NCBI GenBank assembly: GCA_026122225.1
Contig: JANEZZ010002769.1
Coordinates: 558,001-622,000, forward strand
Length of the DNA stretch: 64,000 nucleotides
Direction of reading: 5' to 3'
Source: Heloderma charlesbogerti
Taxonomy: Eukaryota; Chordata; Lepidosauria; Squamata; Helodermatidae
Below, one piece after another: positions 1 to 12,900 of this stretch. The notes below the pieces were generated by a model. The model had not been told where the DNA came from and did not search any database. It worked only from the letters and a program-made list of their open reading frames with translations. The number at the start of each line of letters is the position of its first letter. Position 1 is the stretch's first letter. The position numbers and the translations under genes are program-made.

Positions 1-880
1 TTGTTCCTGCTACCAGGCTACGCTTCACCTGTACTTCTCCTTTCCTTATGTGAGTGAAGATCTGCTTCACAAATCGCTGACTACTCCCTAGACAACCGTT
101 ACGGCTGTCCTGAGAGATGGTGAGAACAGGCACAGTACAGTGCATGGGAAGATAGATCTGCACATGAATATGGCATGAGTACCCACGTTGCACTTGCAGA
201 GCAGATCATGGTGCAGGAGTGTGCTGTCTTCAGCAATCATCACTGCCATTCTTCAAATGGAAGGGGCCAGAGTTTTCCATAGACAGGGTATCCCAGTGAA
301 GGGCATCATACAGAGCAGCAATTGGACCACAGGTGGTTGAATGTTCATGGGACTGAATGGCTAAGGTTCAACAAGGAGACACCAGTTGCACCCCTCACAC
401 ACACCTCTCCTAGCTCTGCATGAATGGCATCAAGCCTGGCATTTCTGGCAAGGGCCCAGTTGCTCTCTTCCTTTTTCTTTGCTGGCCTGCTGCTGTTTTC
501 CCCTTGGCAACGAACTGGTATCCACTTGTCTTCTATGGGGAGGAAGCTAATGAGAGCTGGCTAAGGTACCTACCCTGGCCTACATATGGCACAGCAACAA
601 CACCAGCACGGTCTGTTTGGGCGGAATGTGGGTGATGGTGGCTGGCCCCATGTCCTCTGTATGTCCAGAAGAAGGCCGCACCTCTTGCTCTCCTTGGCCC
701 AAGCTTCCCTTGTGGCTTGGAGCTTCCTGAAGGGCTATGACACAGCTGCCAGTTGGTCCAGGCCCATGATCAGTTCAAAGCTACATCTGATTGGTTGTTG
801 TTCAGGGAGAGCATGAGGAAAGAGGGCCTATCCCATGAAGCCAAGGGAGAACTGAGGCCAGTAGGCTCATGCTAGCTAGT
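1..880 (-). other. SLC4A3: SLC4A3 3' UTR / downstream flank
   Basis: This stretch follows the TGA stop on the minus strand. Short open frames here have no recognisable protein content. I see no AATAAA or ATTAAA on the minus strand before the window edge, so the 3' UTR probably continues beyond it. No clear repeat was recognised. Confidence 0.5.
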
Positions 881-958
881 TCACACAGGCATGTGAAGTT
901 CGTTGTACTCATCCCGCCCATCTTCATCAAAATTTGGTGCTGCATCCTCTGAGTCCAG
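881..958 (-). CDS. SLC4A3: SLC4A3 exon 23 (last coding exon)
   Basis: Encodes the last 25 residues and TGA. It runs from [14 protein letters not shown] to NELHMPV, the conserved AE3 C-terminus, with an acidic segment in the position of the carbonic-anhydrase-II binding tail described for AE1. The acceptor is TTTGCAG and the exon starts in phase 0. Confidence 0.97.
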   Translation of the reverse strand: MDSEDAAPNFDEDGRDEYNELHMPV

Positions 959-3900
959 CTGCAAATGGGAGGGAAGGACAGAAGAGAGGGGTCAGAAGCC
1001 ATCCAACTATAGAGCAAAGCCCTCAGGGTACAATGAGGCTGGAGGCAGTTTTTGGTGTGTCTGGGAAAATGCACAATGGATGTGGGCCCAAAAACTGACT
1101 CTTGGCTGCTCCAGCACAGCCCCTTGCTGTCCCACTTGAAATATTCTAGCATAGTGCTATAAAAGCCCCAAGATTAGGATAATGTCCGTTTGGCAAAACT
1201 AGACTGTGTACACTTCAGGCCAATGGCTGAGTGAGGGGGCCAGGCCAGATCTCCTAGCATAGTCCCAGTTAATTTGCTTACCGCCTTGAGTTCTCTCTCG
1301 TGGAAGAAGCGTGGCAGCAGGAATCGGCGCAGGGGGACCGTCATGATCAGGACAAATGGGAAAGCCAGTGATGCCACCGTGGATTTCACCACCCACAGCA
1401 GCACGATGCAGGCTAGCTGGATGCACGTGAAGAGGTTCATTCGCCATGTCTTCACCTAGGGGCAGGCCAGCGACATGATGCACCCTTCTTTTGGCAGATC
1501 CACTTATTAGCACTTGACAAAGTACCAGACCTTCAGTGCAACACCCCACTCCTTTCCATGGAAAGGCAGTCCCTCATAAAGCAGTGTGGGATACTAGCCA
1601 GTAAGTAGTTGCTTCCTACGCCTGCCTGCCCAGCCAGCCACTACATGGCTTCTCCACCTACTATCTTTACCTTCCAATACTTCTCACCTTGCCTTCCAGT
1701 GGACACCTTACTTCACCTCCACCATCTCCCCACAACACACCTACCTTGATAACGTAGACATGATCAGGGTGGTGCTTGGATGGCATGAAGATAAGGAGGA
1801 GCCGCTCATATAGCTGGATGCCAGTCAGCGACGTCACACCCATATACAGGAAAATCCCGAACAGCACAGCCAACGGGATCTGGCGCAATACATTCCCCAT
1901 GACGATGGACAGGCCTGCAAGAGCAGGACACCACTGCATTCTCTTTTGCACATACAGATGTATCCATACTTCACAATGAGAACATGAGACAATGCCTGGC
2001 ACTGACAGACATGTCCACAACTTTACTGGGCCTTTCTGCTTCCATTTTAAATGCAGGATCATGACGGGCTCCCTTCACACATGCTTCCCCCCCTCCGCCC
2101 CTTTTCTTCCTTATCTGTGTTGTTCTGTATGTTCATTATACAGCCTCTAGATGGCGCTGTTGTCTAGCTCCTCTTATTGCAGGATTCCTCTTTTCAGGAG
2201 GGAACTCAGTGTGCTGTAACCTGATAGCTCATTATCTCTAATCTTTAAAAAAATGGAATAAAAGCCATTTAGTGCGTGAGATGCCCTGGAGGTTGACAAT
2301 GTCATGTAAAGGACCCATTAACTTCCGTGAGTAACCAATCTCAATAGCAGGATAAAAAACCCAGTGTGGAGAAGCCCATAGTTCAATGGTTTGGAAGGAA
2401 GGAGGTCTGCTGGTTAAATACATTACTGCATGTGTCCACTAGACCCGCAGGACCATCTGCTCACGAGCCCCCACCCCCCACCACAGTGCGCCACACATAT
2501 TGAGAGTCACTCCACCACAGAAAGATGCCTGCAGAGCAAATCCAAATAAGTCAGTCGAGCTAAAATACACACAACCACCTCAGAGAACAAACTCCTCTGT
2601 GTGGACCTCACCAACAAGGCCAGCAATGAGTGCTCCCGTCACACGCTGCTCCTTCACTTCCTCAATCTTTGGCTTCTCACCAGGTGCAATGGCCTTGCTC
2701 ATGACAGTGAGGGCGTTGACGTGGGTGATTGAGCGGACAGTGGCGGCTGTGAGCCAAGGCAGCCCAAAAAGGGCACAAAGCCCTCCCATTGTACCGATGA
2801 GTAGCAAATCGAGGTGGAAGCCCGACCCCTTCATCAGCTTCCGTTCCTTCTTGCTGACAATCAGGCTGTAAAGGAGAGGGTGGGCAGAACATGCATGAGT
2901 TTCAAGGGCCAGCCTAACTCTCTTTTGCTATAGGAAGGGGAGAAGTGGCACAGGGAAGATATGTTTTTAATTATTTGCAACAGCTCTTTCTAGGTGGAGG
3001 CTTGGAAGAGAGAGGCAGGACATGTGGGCAATACATGGAAAATGCAGAACAAACAATATGCATCAGGCTGTACAGAAGGCTTCCTGCATCCCTAGAAGCA
3101 GAGAGGAACTTCTTTGTGCAATGTGGATAGCAAGTAACCAGAACCCCTCAGAAGGGGTTGCTCTCACTCTCCCCTTGATTCCATCTTCCCATCCTCACCC
3201 ACAGTTTCCAATTATAGTTACTGCAACTATTTTAACTTTTACTTGTCACCCACAGGGTGATCGCTATAGAAAAACCTAACCCACTTACGTGGTGATCTGG
3301 GTTTCCATAAAGATGAGGATGAAGACCAACAGTGCAGGGATGGCAGAAGCGAACATCATCCATATAGGAAAAGACTGCTTGCTGCCTAAGGGATGGATGA
3401 ACCAGCCACGCTTGTCTGGGGTTGTGACTGAAAGTACGGATGGAACATTCAACTTCTGTGGTGAGAGCACAAAATGTAGAGGAAAAGATGTCAAATCCTT
3501 GTTTCGTGCATGGGATATAGTACCCATACACACTCAGACCCCCAGTTCTAAATAAAACCCTGGTCCTACATATGCTCCCTATGAATGCTAGTGTGTAGCC
3601 AGAATTTAATCCATGGGAAGGCGAACTAGCTTCACAATAGGAGCCAATCTTGGCTGAAAAGGAGAGCACAGATACAATAAATATTAGAAGTTCTCTCAGT
3701 CTGAACCTACTCAGACAACTTGCTGTATCCAGCACTGAATTCCAGGTCCAGCCCATGGTATTTTGCTGCCAGAAGTAAAATGACAACATGATGCCCCCTC
3801 CTCCTCCATTCCTCTGCCATTCCATGTAGAGCAGCTTATTGGTTTGACAGATGAATCTTCGTTCAACTCTGGTGAGGGGAAAGCATCTTCTGCTGCACCT

Positions 3901-6900
3901 GAGAGCAGCAGGCTAGCTAAGGGGGCATAGTGCAGGACACATGGCACACACAGCTGTATCCTGCAATACCTCCCCACTTCTCCTTGATCCCTGGCATCTG
4001 CTGCCTGAGGCAGCCACCTTGCTCGAATAGTAAGGCCAGCCCTGTCACTGGTAGCTCAAGTGACATAAGTACCCACAGGCTTCTAACTCAACCTGGTTAT
4101 TCCTAAGCAACTTTGTGTAAGACTTGTTGGCCCAAGTGTAGACAAAGCCTTAAAAATGAGCCAAACTTGTTACTCACTAGTGAACAGTCCCAGCTTTCAA
4201 CATATTGGAATAGCCCTTCGTTTAATACAGTGAAGCCTTCAAGCCAAGTTTCGGAGCTGTCAGACTTAGACACATTGTGCCTGCCCCGTCTGAGCAAAGC
4301 CATGTCCGCTGGCACCCACAGTGCTCCCCTATAGCTTCCCGAGGAAGGGGTCTGTCCACTCCAGTCCCCTGAGGGGGCTGCCCACAACAGAGGGGATGAG
4401 CCAGCTGTATGTATAACTCCCTCACTCGGGCTACTCTCCCCTGGCTACACACTATATCAATTGCAAAGCTATGTGCTGGTTAAGGAAGTTTGCCAACTAG
4501 TGACTGATGATGGTACTGAAGGCTTCAAACACATCGACATATTTAAATTAATTAATGCATTTTTAAAACCAAATAATCCCAAGGTGTACACCCCTAGGAT
4601 CTCCTTAGTATACATGCTGAGTTTTAGGTGTTGAGATTTCATAGTCTTGGAACTATGGTGCTGACAGTCACATAAACGCACGCACGCACGCACACCTTTC
4701 TATTATGTTGCTGCTGCTGCTGCTGCTGCTGTTGTTGTTAACATAGAGATAAATGTAAAAACTCTGTCCTGAATGATGGCAAGACTATCCCATAATAAAT
4801 GTAGGGGTTATCTAAGCATAATGTATCAAAGGAGTAGAGGGAGAGTAAGGGAATGCTTAGACAAGATTAGAGACAACCTGAGAGTAGAAAAGGGGGCAAA
4901 GATTACTGGACATAGCTAATTATTTGGTCAGCGGCAACCAGTGCAGTAGTATGTTGGGCGGCACAAGCACGCTGCTATGGAGAGGTGGCCAGTGAGGAAG
5001 GGACCCCATGCTCTTAATGGAAGGCATTGATGGAGGCAAGGGGTGACTCAGTCAGCACCATGTAAGTGCGTGGCTCCAGACTGGGTAGCAGCCCCCAGCA
5101 CAAGTGCACTCTGCTGATGTCAGATGGGGTTCCTAGCCAGTCAGCAGTTGCACACTTGCCTGATGATGACTAAGCCACCCATTGCTCTCACCAATGCCCC
5201 CTGATGCCGGCCACTAAGAGCATGGGTTCCCATGCCCTTTGTGATAAGCCCTCTGCAGTATTTGGCTCTTTCTATCCAGCACACTACCACACTGGCCACA
5301 ACTGTATTTGCTTATTAAGATGTGAGAAAAGGTAATGTGTGTTTGGGATGGATGTCAGAAATCAAGGTAGTGCCTCCACAAAACACAAGTCACATAATGG
5401 AATGTCTCACATAAACAGATGAAATTATTATCTACACCAGCCTTACTCAAACTGATGCCCTCCAAATGTTTGGGACTACAGTGCCAACATTCCTGACCAG
5501 TGACTATGCTGGCTGGGGACAATTGAAAGTGAAACCCAAAGCATTTGGAGGACACCAGGTTGGAGAAGGCTGGTCTACACTATTAGTTTAGTGCAGGTCA
5601 GTACTCAGCTGCAGCCATGGGCAGTGTTATGAAGTGCTACCTCGGCATGGGCCCCGGTTCTTTAGAGCTGCCCCAATTGCCATCATCTGCCTTAATACAA
5701 GCTTGCTTCTTCCCTCTGAACTCAGTAGCCTTACAGTTACTAGGCGACCCTTAGTAGACTAATAGGGAGTGTAGTGTGAAGACATCAGCCTTTTAAACTA
5801 GAGAGGAGACTTCCACCTTTCCTTCCACAGTCCAGTCATTATTTTCATTAAGTCCAGAGTCCAAAATTGCCTAACAGCATCACTGTTACTCAGCTTTCCT
5901 AGAGTGTGCCTGACTCCGCAGAGACCTGCCTGGCCAGTTGCTACCGAGCAATTGCACTTGTGCCCTGAGCCATTGTAGGCAGCAAGGTCCTGATAAGAGG
6001 AAAAGCAGGCACACTGGCTGCTCACATATCAAATGGAGTGCCAGAGGCCTCCTGCATCTGTTGCTTCCTCCAAACTGGCCCAGGCCCCTTACCTTGGGGG
6101 AAAACAGAAGTGGGTTTGCTTGCAAAAAGGCTTTGAACTAGTAGCAACATCTGAGTCTGGGGCAAGGTGATGTATGAGTGTACAGCTTGCCCTGGCTTGC
6201 TGTCTTGCTTGTGTCTGGAACTCCTTGGCTCTGCAATCATCTTTCTGGAGTGCACGTGTTTTTTGCATGATTCTCATGGGTGCAGGCTCTTCCTTAGCAT
6301 CAGGTGTTTGCACTAGGCTAGAGAAAGGTGAACGGAAAGGTGGGAGAAGGATAGGGGCTTCTTGCTCTTTTGTGTTCAAAAGCCGCAATGCCTTGTGGCA
6401 CCTTAAAGACTCACAAATTTACTGTGGCATAATAAGATTTAACGGACAGGGAAGTTCCCATGTGGCCAATCCCACAGCTTTCCTTGGTGGCCTTAAGCTG
6501 CTAGCCCTAAACAGAACCCCATCTTGTGGTTATTGAGCAGTAGATGGAATCCCAGCCTGGCATGTTTCTGACATAACTACCAAATCTAGATAGGAATTCC
6601 AGCCTTCAGCTTCTATTGGCACTAAAGAACTGACCACCATCTCACTCAGTACAACTGCCGCAACCATCCAGAAACCCAGACCAATCTCGGACCTGGTGCT
6701 ATTTGGAAGCCCAGGCAAACATGCAGTCTTCTGCCCCTAAGTGACCCCACATTCCACAAAATATCTAGCACGATGCCACTTCAACACTTCACAGCATGGC
6801 CTGAACCTGATTTTGTTTCCTGCTTAGTAGCCTTATTTTCTTTCTTTTTAAAAAGCTGCCTCATTTTCTTGTGAATTTTACACTGATTGAGAAGGCACAA

Positions 6901-9900
6901 ATACTGGTACCCATATATGCAATAGCAGATTCAGGTTAAAGTCTAAATGCTTGGGAAAATGTATGTCCCTAATCCCTCACGGGATGCTGTAGGGCTGGGA
7001 AATTCAGCACCTACCTGTGTATATGTATCAGTGATGGTGTAGTCCACCAGAACCATGACAAGGATGGAGATAGGGATTCCAAAATCTCCGATGATTCGCC
7101 GGGCCTATAGAGCAAACATGGGAGATGAACATGGGCATAGGACAGGCTGGAGATGGTGCTGGGGGACCGAGATCATTTAAGATCTTACCTATGACCGGAA
7201 ACCAATTCCACCCCCTGAAGAAATTTGTGCTCACCATGGCAGACAGGATGACTCTTGATTGAAAATGCTTGGGGTGGGGGTGTCTTATGTAGTAGTGTAC
7301 ATTCTTGAGGATAATGGACAGATCTCTAACACTTCTCTCCACCTCTACACTCTTAGCCTCTCAGGGCCTCCTGGTCATCTCATATGTCTCAACATATGGG
7401 AATGCCAGGCCAGATTCAAAATGATCTCCGGAAAACATTGAGGATAGGGAAGATTCTGCCCTCTAGATGTTGTTGCACCACAACTCCCATAATCTGACCA
7501 TTGGCTGTGTCAGCTGGGGCTGATGGGAGTTGGAGTCCAACAACATCTGGAGCACCACAGGTTCCTCACACCTACTCTAGAGTGTAGTGGCAATTGAGTC
7601 TTAGGATTTCTATAAGAGGCATGTTTAACTTCAGCATTTCAGAGGCTGGGAGGAGGTAGCTTTTGTCCGCATAGCTGTGCCATGCTACCTGTTCAAAAAG
7701 CTATATAGGAAAGGGCATCAGAAGGATATGTCCACTTACCAGTACTATCAGTACAGGAAGAAGCCCCCATTTCACTTGATGCGTAGAATGGAAAAAATAG
7801 ATAACCCAGCTAAAATGGCTATATGAGGAAAAGCCACCACACATCTCATTGCTTGAGGCCAGACCTTAGCCTCACCTTTCCTCCCAGAAACCGGCTGTTC
7901 TTAAACTTGCGCATGAAGAAGGCAATGAAGAAGGTCCCCAGCATGAGGATGAGGGACAACAGAGCAGTGTTGGGCTGCATCTGAGTGTCAAGAGCCATGG
8001 AATCAGCAGGCAATGTGCTGGCATTCAGACCCTTTTGATGATATGGTGGGTAGAATCTCAGCAGTGGGTGCTCTGTAAAGACCTGGGAATATTGTGTAAG
8101 AAAAGAGGACACTTACAGCCAGCTGGGACAGGCAGAAGAGCTGTTAATCCTTCCAATTCAGGGACAATGTGTGAGGAAATCATCAGAAACTGGCCCAAAG
8201 CCACAAAGCCACAGTTTATCTCATACTGTTGGCATAGAGGCTATACCAGCAGACAGACAGATCAAGAACACACCCTTTGTAAAAGGCTCACCTTGTAAAG
8301 CTTGTAGAATGTTTCATAAATGAAGATGAGGGAGATGAGGAAGGCAAAGATCTCCTGGGTGAAGGGGGAGATGTAGCGCACCAGGAAGCTGCCCTCAGCG
8401 GCCACAATGATGACAATGAAGACGATGAGCCACAGGCCAATCCATACCCGGCCTGTCAGATACTCAATGTTCTGGCTCTGGCAGAACTAGCAAAGAAGAA
8501 ATTGGGGTGACAGAGAGAAAGGAGCCAGCCTGAGCATGTTTCCTCACCTTCCATATCTTGGCCTTCTTGGACCATTCTGTAGAGCAAGCCCGTACCCCAT
8601 GAGGTCTGCTAGACCTTGTGGCCTGCTAGGAATTTCAGATGCCCCGTGTGTTTGCAGCCCCAGGAAGACAACAGAAAAGAATGTTTATCACAGTCCTGAT
8701 GGGTGTCATTCAGTTTGTCAAGTCATAGACTGGGCAAGCCTGTGGCAGAGGCATTATAAACCCTCCTGGCTTGCATGTGGGAGAAGTGCCAAACGATCCA
8801 GCAAGAAGTGAGTTTCATCAGGATCTATCCCCTGTTCAGCTATATACGTGTCAACACCTATTGTGTTGCTCTGTCTAAACCATACCCAGCTGCTTTGAGG
8901 CACATTTTGTTATTATCAATCCAGCCCACCTCCCTGTACAGTGTATTGCATACCAGCCACAATTGTTGTTCAGTCGTTCAGTCGTGTCCGACTCTTCGTG
9001 ACCCCATGGACCATAGCACGCCAGGCCTTCCTGTCCTGCGCTCTCTCCTGGAGCGTGCTCAAGTCCATATTCATTGCATCAGTGATGCTATCTAGCCATC
9101 TCATCCTCTGCCGTCCCCTTCTCCTTTTGCCTTCAGTCTTTCCCAGCATCAGGGTCTTTTCCAGACAGTTTTCTCTTCGCATTAGGTGGCCAAAATATTT
9201 GAGCTTTAGCTTCAGTATCTGTCCTTCCAATGAGCACTCAGGGTTGATTTCCTTTAGGATGGACTGATTTGACCACCTTGCAGTCCAGGGGACTCATAAG
9301 AGTCTTCTCCAGCACCACAGTTCGAAAGCATCAATTCTTCGGCGCTCAGCCTTCCTTATAGTCCAGCTCTCACAGCCATACGTTACTACTGGGAAAACCA
9401 TAGCTTTGATTAGACGGACCTTTGTCGGCAAGGTAATGTCTCTGCTTCTTACTATGCTGTGTAGGTTTGCCATAGCTTTCCTTCCAAGGAGCAAGCGTCT
9501 TTTAATTTCATGGCTACAGTCACCGTCTGCGGTGATCTTGGAGCCCAAGAAAATAAAATCTGATTCTAATTTTAAATAAAATTAAAATAAAATAAAAGCT
9601 TCCATTTCTTCCCCTTCCATATGCCAGGAAGTGATGGGGCCAGATGCCATGATCATCGTTTTTTTAATGTTGAGTTTCAAACCAGCTTTTGCACTCTCCT
9701 CTTTCACCCTCAACAAGAGGCTCTTGAGATCCTCTTCGCTTTCTGCCATTAGGGTGGTATCATCTGCGTATCTGAGGTTGTTGATAATTCTCCTGGCAAT
9801 CTTAATTCCAACCTGTGATTCATCCAGCCCGGTGTTTCTCATGATGTACTCTGCATATAAGTTAAATAAGCAGGGCGACAATATGCAGCCTTGTCGTACT

Positions 9901-12900
9901 CCTTTCCCAATTTTGAACCAATCGGTTGTTCCATGTCTGGTTCTTACTGTTGCTTCTTGACCCTTGTACAGGTTTCTCAGGAGACAGGTAAGGTGGTCTG
10001 GTACCCCCATCTCTTTCAGAATTTGCCACAGTTTGTTGTGATCCACACAATCAAAGGCTTTAGTGTAGTCAATGAAGCAGAAATAGACGTTTTTCTGGAA
10101 TTCTCTTGCTTTCTCCATGATCCAGCGAAAGTTGGCAATTTGATCTCTAGTTCCTCTGGCTCTTCGAAACCCAGCTTGTACTTCCGGTAGTTCTCAGTTC
10201 ACATACTGCTGAAGCCTAGCTTGTAGGATTTTGAGCATAACCTTGCTGGAATGTGAAATGAGCGCAATTGTACGGTAGTTTGAACACTCTTTGGCACTGC
10301 CCTTCTTTGGAACTGGAATGTAAACTGACCTTTTCCAGTCTTGTGCCACTGTTGAGTGTTTCAAATTTGTTGAAGAGATTTTCTTGAAGAGATCTCTAGG
10401 CTTTAGTAATTTGTGCACACTTCCCCAGCATAGTTACCAAACCCCCTTGTGGTCCATAAAGGACACACTCAGGGCAAATTCCCATGAAGGCAAAGATAAG
10501 AAATGCCCAAAGCAGCAGAAACAGCAGCAGTGTTGGCCAAGAAGCACTCCTTCTGTTCAACAATATAGAGTGAGATAGACAGTGTCTCTTTGGCTAAAGC
10601 AATGCATTCATTCTACACATCATTAAATTGAGAACATCCCCATCCTATCCCATCTTATGCAACAGCCTTCTCTGGTCTGGGCATAAGGTTTCCTCAATCA
10701 ATGTGCATTGATTCTACCTGCAGATTAGAGAAGATCTGTGGGATCCATTGGTGGTAATTATTTGACAAGCAAGGGAAGCCTCCTCACATTGTGGAATCAT
10801 TTCCAGACTTAAAGCAGTCCAATCCACATGTTACCAGCGCAGTGTAGTAGCCTTTGAGATCAGCATGTATAAGCAGGAAATAGCAGAAAATTATTTGTAT
10901 GAAGTGACTTCAATGTGATTTGGAGCATGAGGCACTTAAAATCATTTCAACCCTGGTAAGAATCACTTCCCACAAACAGTTTCTCACATGGCTCTCTTCT
11001 GACCCATGCTTTTTGAGATTTTGGTGGCAACCACACTGCTCAGGTAATGTGTGTGTTAGGCCAGAGTTGAGCCTTAAAAGGTGATGAGTGTATACATACA
11101 TACATACACTCTCTCTCTCTCTGCAGGGCTATATGGACACATCAGAAGCAGTGTGCAGCAGTATGTGACAAATGGAACACACACATGTGGAAGTGGCAAT
11201 GTAAAACTAAGCAGGACACCAGTTTACCTTGTAAAAAGCTTCTTCAAAGACCAGCAAGGGCCCTGAGAAGCCAATGACAAGGAGAGGCTGAGCACTCAGC
11301 AGAGAAAAGAGCATGCCCAGCACTGACGTGGAGATAATCAATTCTGAAACGCCCATGAGGCCTTCTGTCTTCTCCCCTGTAGAGAAAAACATTGTCTCTG
11401 GGACATGCTGCAGAGTGGCAGACAGAAACACATGCATGGCTCCCCCTGATGTATGGGGCTCACCACAGGGGAAAACTATAGCCTTTTCTCTCACTTGCCA
11501 CGGCCAATAAACCCCTCTAAGCATGTATACTCTACTATCATGCCTGAATTTGCTAATGGGTTGAATGAGGGCCAATAAACATACCTTTAGAGCCTTAAAC
11601 AGATTGGACTGAAATATCTGAAGGAGCACCTCCTCCCATACCAACCTGCCCATGCCTTAAGGTCTTCAGTTGACTCCCTTCTCCATGTGCCTTCCTTGGT
11701 GGAGTTCCATTATGAATGCACTAATGACAGGGCCTTTTCCATCGTGGTGCCTTGACTCTAGAGTGCTCTTCCCAAAGTGGTATGACTCATGCCAACATTA
11801 CAATCTTCCCAGCACCATGTTAAGACTTTTCTATTTGCCCAGGCAGTTTTGAGGGTTATGCAGTCTCAGTCTACTTGTAGTTTTTATAGTGTTTTACTGC
11901 CTTTTACTCTGTCGTTGTTATGAAGGATATTGTTTTACTGTATTTGTATTTTGTTTACATAATTTATATGTCTATTATACACTGCCCTGGAATCCACTGG
12001 ATGAAGGGCAGTTTAAATTTTTTAAAATAAATAAATACTACTACTCCTAGTACTAGATAATTTCCTGGTATAGACTATGGAAGCTCAGTGAGAAAAATCA
12101 CACTTTAATGTCAGCGAATGTCTAGAAGATAATCTCCAACCACAGAATGCATTCTTGCACACACATACACTCCTGTTAGTCCAGCAAGTAATAAGAGACA
12201 TCTTCTAGCTGCAGTGATACTGAATCTTGTACTTATATCAAATACCTTCTTGGGGGTGACTGCACTGATTGCTACCAATACACACGGACAAAAAGGGCAT
12301 AATACTTTCTCAAAGAAGTGTAGAAGTGTCCTAGGGAAAATGGTACCTGCCTTTCCCTGCTTCTGGATCTGCTTCTAATATGAGCAAAATTGTAAAATGC
12401 AAACCTATGGGCAGGGCTCTGTTTTATTTTATTTTATTTTTTATTGTAATCCTTGTTTGGCTAGCTGGAGGGATGCTGAGAGTTGTAGTAGGCCATTTTC
12501 TGTCTAAATATGCACAGGATTGTGCCTTTATTGCATCCTGAGCCTATATACCATGTCCCAGTGCTTAGGAAGTAATCCATTCATTGGCACCCATGAACAT
12601 TCACAGAATATTTGGAGAAGGGGGAGGATTGGGTTCAAGGGGAATCCCCCTAACCTATTCAGTAGTGGAGGGACAGTCCCCCTCACCACTGAAAAACGTA
12701 TTCTTCTAGCCCCAGCTGGTTAAGGGCAAGTGCCTGTGCACTGCTCTCTGCTGCTTGGGATATGAGGGCAATGCTCATGTGCAATTCTTGGCCCCCAACA
12801 CTCTGGCTGTTTGTGGGAGGCATGGGGCCATTTTGACCTTCCTTTATTTTTCTGCAAGGATAGGTTGAGACTGTTTCTTCTCCTGGCTTGCCCTCACCCC

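Larger units (their letters stand above)
959..2611 (-). other. SLC4A3 introns 20-22
   Basis: Three short introns (959-1281, 1456-1744, 1915-2611) separating exons 20-23. The only repeat recognised is the unclassified family member at 2215-2380, with a possible related fragment at 2028-2065. Confidence 0.8.
3456..7014 (-). other. SLC4A3 intron 18
   Basis: A 3.6-kb intron with a CTG microsatellite (4707-4739), a palindromic element (5437-5573) and an inverted-repeat SINE-like fragment (6383-6447). The other open frames here are short and without recognisable content. Confidence 0.75.

Noticed and set aside
3232..3825. 197-codon minus-strand frame overlapping SLC4A3 exon 19
   Set aside because: A different frame from the AE3 coding frame, with no family resemblance. 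The real exon is 3289-3455.
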